Source: Sulfitobacter sp. EhC04 (GTDB lineage Bacteria > Pseudomonadota > Alphaproteobacteria > Rhodobacterales > Rhodobacteraceae). Taken from it: a DNA stretch of 64,000 nucleotides. The notes under the pieces were generated by a model. That model did not search any database, was not told the origin of the DNA, and saw only the letters and a list, made by a program, of their open reading frames with translations. Numbering within the stretch: the stretch's first letter is position 1; each line of letters opens with the position of its first letter. Of the stretch, positions 61,025-64,000 are shown piece after piece. The stretch spans positions 186,001 to 250,000 of the forward strand of contig NZ_LXYI01000023.1 in NCBI RefSeq assembly GCF_001650875.1, given 5' to 3'. Position numbers and translations under genes: made by a program.

Positions 61025-64000
61025 TTACGCGGGCATGATTTTGCAAAGAGTCGCTTTGGTCTCTTGCATCTGGGTGACGGAGTCATAGCCGTAGGTCTGC
61101 ACGGTGTTGGTGCTTTCCCCCAGCACGATCGGATCGGCACCGTCGGGATATTTGTCCCGCAGGCTGACGCCTTCCATGTGGCCACCAAAGTGGAACGGCA
61201 TAAAGGCAACGCCCTCGCCGACCCGTTCGGTGACCATGGCCTGCACCTTGATCCGCCCGCCTTCCGGCCCTTCGACCCACACATCGGTCCCGTCACGCAC
61301 GCCCAGATTGTTGGCGTCGCGCGTGTTGATCTCGATGAACATGGTCTGCTGAAGCTCGGCCAGCCACGGGTTCGACCGCGTCTCGTCCCCGCCGCCCTCG
61401 TATTCGACCAGACGGCCGGAGGTCAGGATAATCGGGAACTCTTTGGAAAAGTCGTTTTTCTGGATTGACGCATAGAGCGTCGGCACCCGCCAGAACGATT
61501 TGTCCTCATAGGTCGGATAGTCCTCGACCAGATCGCGACGGTTGGTGTACAGCGGCTCGCGGTGCAGCGGTACGGGATCGGGGAAGGTCCAGACCACGCA
61601 GCGTGCCTTGGCATTGCCGAAGGGCGCACAGCCGTGGGCAATCGCCACCCGCTGGATGCCGCCCGACAGGTCGGTCTTCCAGTTCACGCCGCCAACTGCC
61701 TCGACATAATCCGATGGCACGTCACCCTGTTGCGAGGTTTCGCCGACCTCTTCGGTGCCGTCGTCCGCGTTTTCGGGCCGCTCATAGCCTGCGACCATTT
61801 CGATGGACTTGCGTTCATCCGCCGTCAGATCGCCGTCCCAACCCAGGTCAATCAGCATCTGCATGGTGAACTCAGGATAACCATCCTGAATTTCGGACCC
61901 GACAGAATAGACGCCTTCTGCCAGCAGATTGTCACCGTCGCGTTCCACACCGAACCGGGCGCGGAAGGTCAAACCACCTTCGGCCACCGGCATCGACATA
62001 TCGTACAGGTTGGCCGTGCCGGGGTGGTTCATCTCCGGCGTGCCCCAGCTGGGCCACGGCAGGCCATAGAAATCCCCGTCCGCAGGGCCGCCAACAGCCC
62101 GCAGCGTGGTCTTGTCAAAGGTGTGCTGGTTGGCCATGTGCATTTTCAGCCGCTCGGGGCTTTGCCCGGTATAGCCGATGGTCCACATGCCGCGATTGAA
62201 CTCGCGGGTCAGATCCTCGACCAGCGGTTCCTCTCCGTTCACCTCAATGTTGCGGAACATGCGATCCGCAAAACCGAACTTGGCGGCGAACTTGTAGAGG
62301 ATCGTTTGATCCGGCAGCGATTCAAACAGCGGATCAACCACCTTTTCCCGCCATTGCAGCGACCGGTTGGACGCGGTGACAGAACCGGATGTTTCGAACT
62401 GCGTCGACGCAGGCAACAGATAGGTATTGTCGGTGCGGTCGTGCAGAACGGCGGAAACGGTCGGGTATGGGTCAACCACGACCAGCAGGTCGAGCTTTTC
62501 CATCGCGGTCTTCATTTCCTTCTGACGGGTCTGCGAGTTGGGCGCGTGACCCCACAGCACCATCGCTTTGGTGTTGTCGGGCTGTTCAAGGTTTTCGCGC
62601 GCTTCAAGAACACCGTCAATCCAGCGCGAAACGGGAATACCCGTCAGCCCCATCATATCCTTGTCCTTGCCATCGGCGCCCTTGATCGTGTCGAACCGAC
62701 CCTTGAGCCAGTCCAGATCTTCCTCCCAGACACGCGCCCAGTGGGCCCATGATCCGGCGGACAGACCGTAATAGCCCGGCAATGTGTCGGCCAGCACGCC
62801 CAGATCGGTCGCGCCCTGCACGTTGTCGTGGCCCCGGAAAATGTTGGTGCCACCACCGGCGGTGCCCATGTTCCCCAGCGCAAGCTGTAGGATGCAATAG
62901 GCGCGGGTGTTGTTGTTGCCGTTGGTGTGCTGCGTGCCACCCATGCACCAGATCACGGTGCCGGGACGGTTGTTGGCCAGCGTGCGCGCCACGCGTTTCA
63001 ACTGTGCCTCGGGCACACCTGTCACACGCTCGACCTCGTCCGGTGTCCAGTTGGCCACCTCTTTGCGGATCTCGTCCATGCCCCAGACACGTGTGCGGAT
63101 GAACTCCTGATCCTCCCAGCCATTGTCAAAGATATGGTACAGAATGCCCCAGACCAGCGCCACGTCCGAACCGGGCCGGAAGCGCACGAACTCGTCCGCA
63201 TGGGCCGCCGTGCGGGTAAAACGCGGGTCGCAGACGATCAGCGGCGCGTTGTTCTGTTCCTTGGCCTTCAGCAGGTGCTGAAGCGACACAGGATGCGCCT
63301 CGGCGGGGTTGCCGCCGATGATGAAGATCGCCTTGGAATTGTGGATGTCGTTATAGCTGTTGGTCATGGCGCCGTAGCCCCATGTGTTCGCAACACCCGC
63401 AACAGTGGTCGAGTGGCAGATACGCGCCTGGTGATCGACGTTGTTGGTGCCCCAATAGGCCGCAAACTTGCGGAACAGATAGGCCTGTTCATTCGAATGC
63501 TTGGCCGAGCCCAGCCAATAGACGCTGTCAGGGCCGGATGTGTCCCTGATCGACGTCATCTTGTCACCGATCTCGTTGATCGCCTGTTCCCAGCTGATGC
63601 GCTGCCATTCGCCTCCGACTTTCTTCATCGGATACTTCAGGCGGCGTTCGCCGTGGGCGTGTTCACGCACCGATGCGCCCTTGGCGCAGTGGGCGCCCAG
63701 GTTGAACGGGCTGTCCCAGCCGGGTTCCTGCCCGACCCAGACACCGCCCGAAACCTCTGCAATCACCGTGCAGCCCACCGAACAGTGGGTGCAAACGGAT
63801 TTCTTGATTTCAATCGCGCCCGTCGCCGCAGCTGTCGCGGCATTGGCCTGCTGAACGGTGCCGCCTGTCGCTGCAATGGCGGCCAGACCGCCAATCGCCA
63901 GCCCTGAACCGCGCAAAAACGCACGGCGGTCAATCTTGGACCGGGCCACGTCAGACAGGATACTTGTCCGCTGGGGGCGTCGCGCAACCCCGTTGGTCTT
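61025..64000 (-). CDS. fdoG: Formate dehydrogenase alpha subunit, molybdopterin oxidoreductase (5' end at window edge)
   Basis: Catalytic subunit, at least 974 residues. A twin-arginine signal (IDRRAFLRGSG) directs Tat export; the [4Fe-4S] ligands are CTHCSVGC and the later cysteine in GAHCAKG. The metal-ligand site is RICHSTTVAGVANTWG, with cysteine where E. coli FdnG/FdoG have selenocysteine. It oxidises formate to CO2 on the periplasmic side with a bis-MGD cofactor. A GTG at 63949 could start the protein but has a poor ribosome-binding site, and the frame stays open to the edge with ARRPQRTSILSDVARSK before it; homologues often have such an extension, so the true start is probably outside the window. 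Confidence 0.93.
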   Translation of the reverse strand, partial: KTNGVARRPQRTSILSDVARSKIDRRAFLRGSGLAIGGLAAIAATGGTVQQANAATAAATGAIEIKKSVCTHCSVGCTVIAEVSGGVWVGQEPGWDSPFNLGAHCAKGASVREHAHGERRLKYPMKKVGGEWQRISWEQAINEIGDKMTSIRDTSGPDSVYWLGSAKHSNEQAYLFRKFAAYWGTNNVDHQARICHSTTVAGVANTWGYGAMTNSYNDIHNSKAIFIIGGNPAEAHPVSLQHLLKAKEQNNAPLIVCDPRFTRTAAHADEFVRFRPGSDVALVWGILYHIFDNGWEDQEFIRTRVWGMDEIRKEVANWTPDEVERVTGVPEAQLKRVARTLANNRPGTVIWCMGGTQHTNGNNNTRAYCILQLALGNMGTAGGGTNIFRGHDNVQGATDLGVLADTLPGYYGLSAGSWAHWARVWEEDLDWLKGRFDTIKGADGKDKDMMGLTGIPVSRWIDGVLEARENLEQPDNTKAMVLWGHAPNSQTRQKEMKTAMEKLDLLVVVDPYPTVSAVLHDRTDNTYLLPASTQFETSGSVTASNRSLQWREKVVDPLFESLPDQTILYKFAAKFGFADRMFRNIEVNGEEPLVEDLTREFNRGMWTIGYTGQSPERLKMHMANQHTFDKTTLRAVGGPADGDFYGLPWPSWGTPEMNHPGTANLYDMSMPVAEGGLTFRARFGVERDGDNLLAEGVYSVGSEIQDGYPEFTMQMLIDLGWDGDLTADERKSIEMVAGYERPENADDGTEEVGETSQQGDVPSDYVEAVGGVNWKTDLSGGIQRVAIAHGCAPFGNAKARCVVWTFPDPVPLHREPLYTNRRDLVEDYPTYEDKSFWRVPTLYASIQKNDFSKEFPIILTSGRLVEYEGGGDETRSNPWLAELQQTMFIEINTRDANNLGVRDGTDVWVEGPEGGRIKVQAMVTERVGEGVAFMPFHFGGHMEGVSLRDKYPDGADPIVLGESTNTVQTYGYDSVTQMQETKATLCKIMPA

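Overview
The window reads as chromosome or large-replicon DNA of an alphaproteobacterium, most likely a Rhodobacteraceae (Roseobacter-type) heterotroph. The reasons are the high GC, the tightly packed catabolic operons with ATGA stop/start overlaps, the proteobacterial gene styles (cluster-4 peptide ABC systems, DAO-family oxidases, MatR/MatA/MatB, AcdS/AcdR, nadABC, panBC, periplasmic formate dehydrogenase) and the absence of any eukaryotic or Gram-positive signal. No tRNA, rRNA, CRISPR array or phage gene was seen. Coding density is about 90 percent.

Region 1 (1-25.8 kb) is an amine / N-acyl amino acid catabolic block. It opens with the 3' part of an AceE-like transketolase/E1 gene and an Lrp regulator. 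A complete peptide-type ABC transporter follows (dual ATPase, Tat-exported binding protein, two permeases), with a DAO-type oxidase translationally coupled to it. Next come a MOSC-FAD reductase-Rieske fusion, two paralogous GNAT proteins, a PuuB-like oxidase with a HAD hydrolase, a cupin, an ArgE-like deacylase, a class III aminotransferase coupled to a hydroxyacid dehydrogenase, a third DAO oxidase, two aldehyde dehydrogenases and a D-malate/tartrate-type dehydrogenase. Together they would import an N-substituted compound, deacylate or oxidise it, and carry the aldehyde and semialdehyde products to central metabolism.

Region 2 (25.8-32.3 kb) starts with a 265-bp MITE-like element inserted exactly in the stop codon of a glutamine-synthetase-like gene. 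That gene sits in an operon with a Rieske oxygenase, divergent from an IclR regulator. A 3-oxoacid CoA-transferase pair and a second IclR regulator, with a triple-repeat operator between them, close the region.

Region 3 (32.3-47.5 kb) is the most interesting part. A seven-gene operon encodes a second peptide-type ABC transporter, a leaderless gamma-glutamyltransferase, an M20 amidohydrolase (frameshifted here) and an amidase. Beside it are a MatR-like GntR regulator, malonyl-CoA decarboxylase, malonyl-CoA synthetase, a bona fide ACC deaminase (AcdS) and its divergent Lrp regulator (AcdR-like). The same decamer TTGTATACAA lies before the transporter operon and between the regulator and the malonate genes. 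The set fits import and breakdown of conjugated forms of the ethylene precursor ACC (malonyl-ACC and gamma-glutamyl-ACC), with both halves of the conjugate consumed. This is an inference from gene content and shared operators, not a demonstrated pathway.

Region 4 (47.6-51.8 kb) is a LysR regulator, a class I P450 with an unusual I-helix, its [2Fe-2S] ferredoxin and ferredoxin reductase, and a small Dabb-domain protein. Region 5 (52-57.6 kb) is NAD and pantothenate biosynthesis (nadABC, panBC), followed by the remains of an IS6-like transposase. Region 6 (57.6-64 kb) is a periplasmic formate dehydrogenase operon (alpha, beta, gamma), a 41-aa membrane peptide missing from long-ORF catalogues, and an NtrC-type response regulator lacking the GAFTGA loop.
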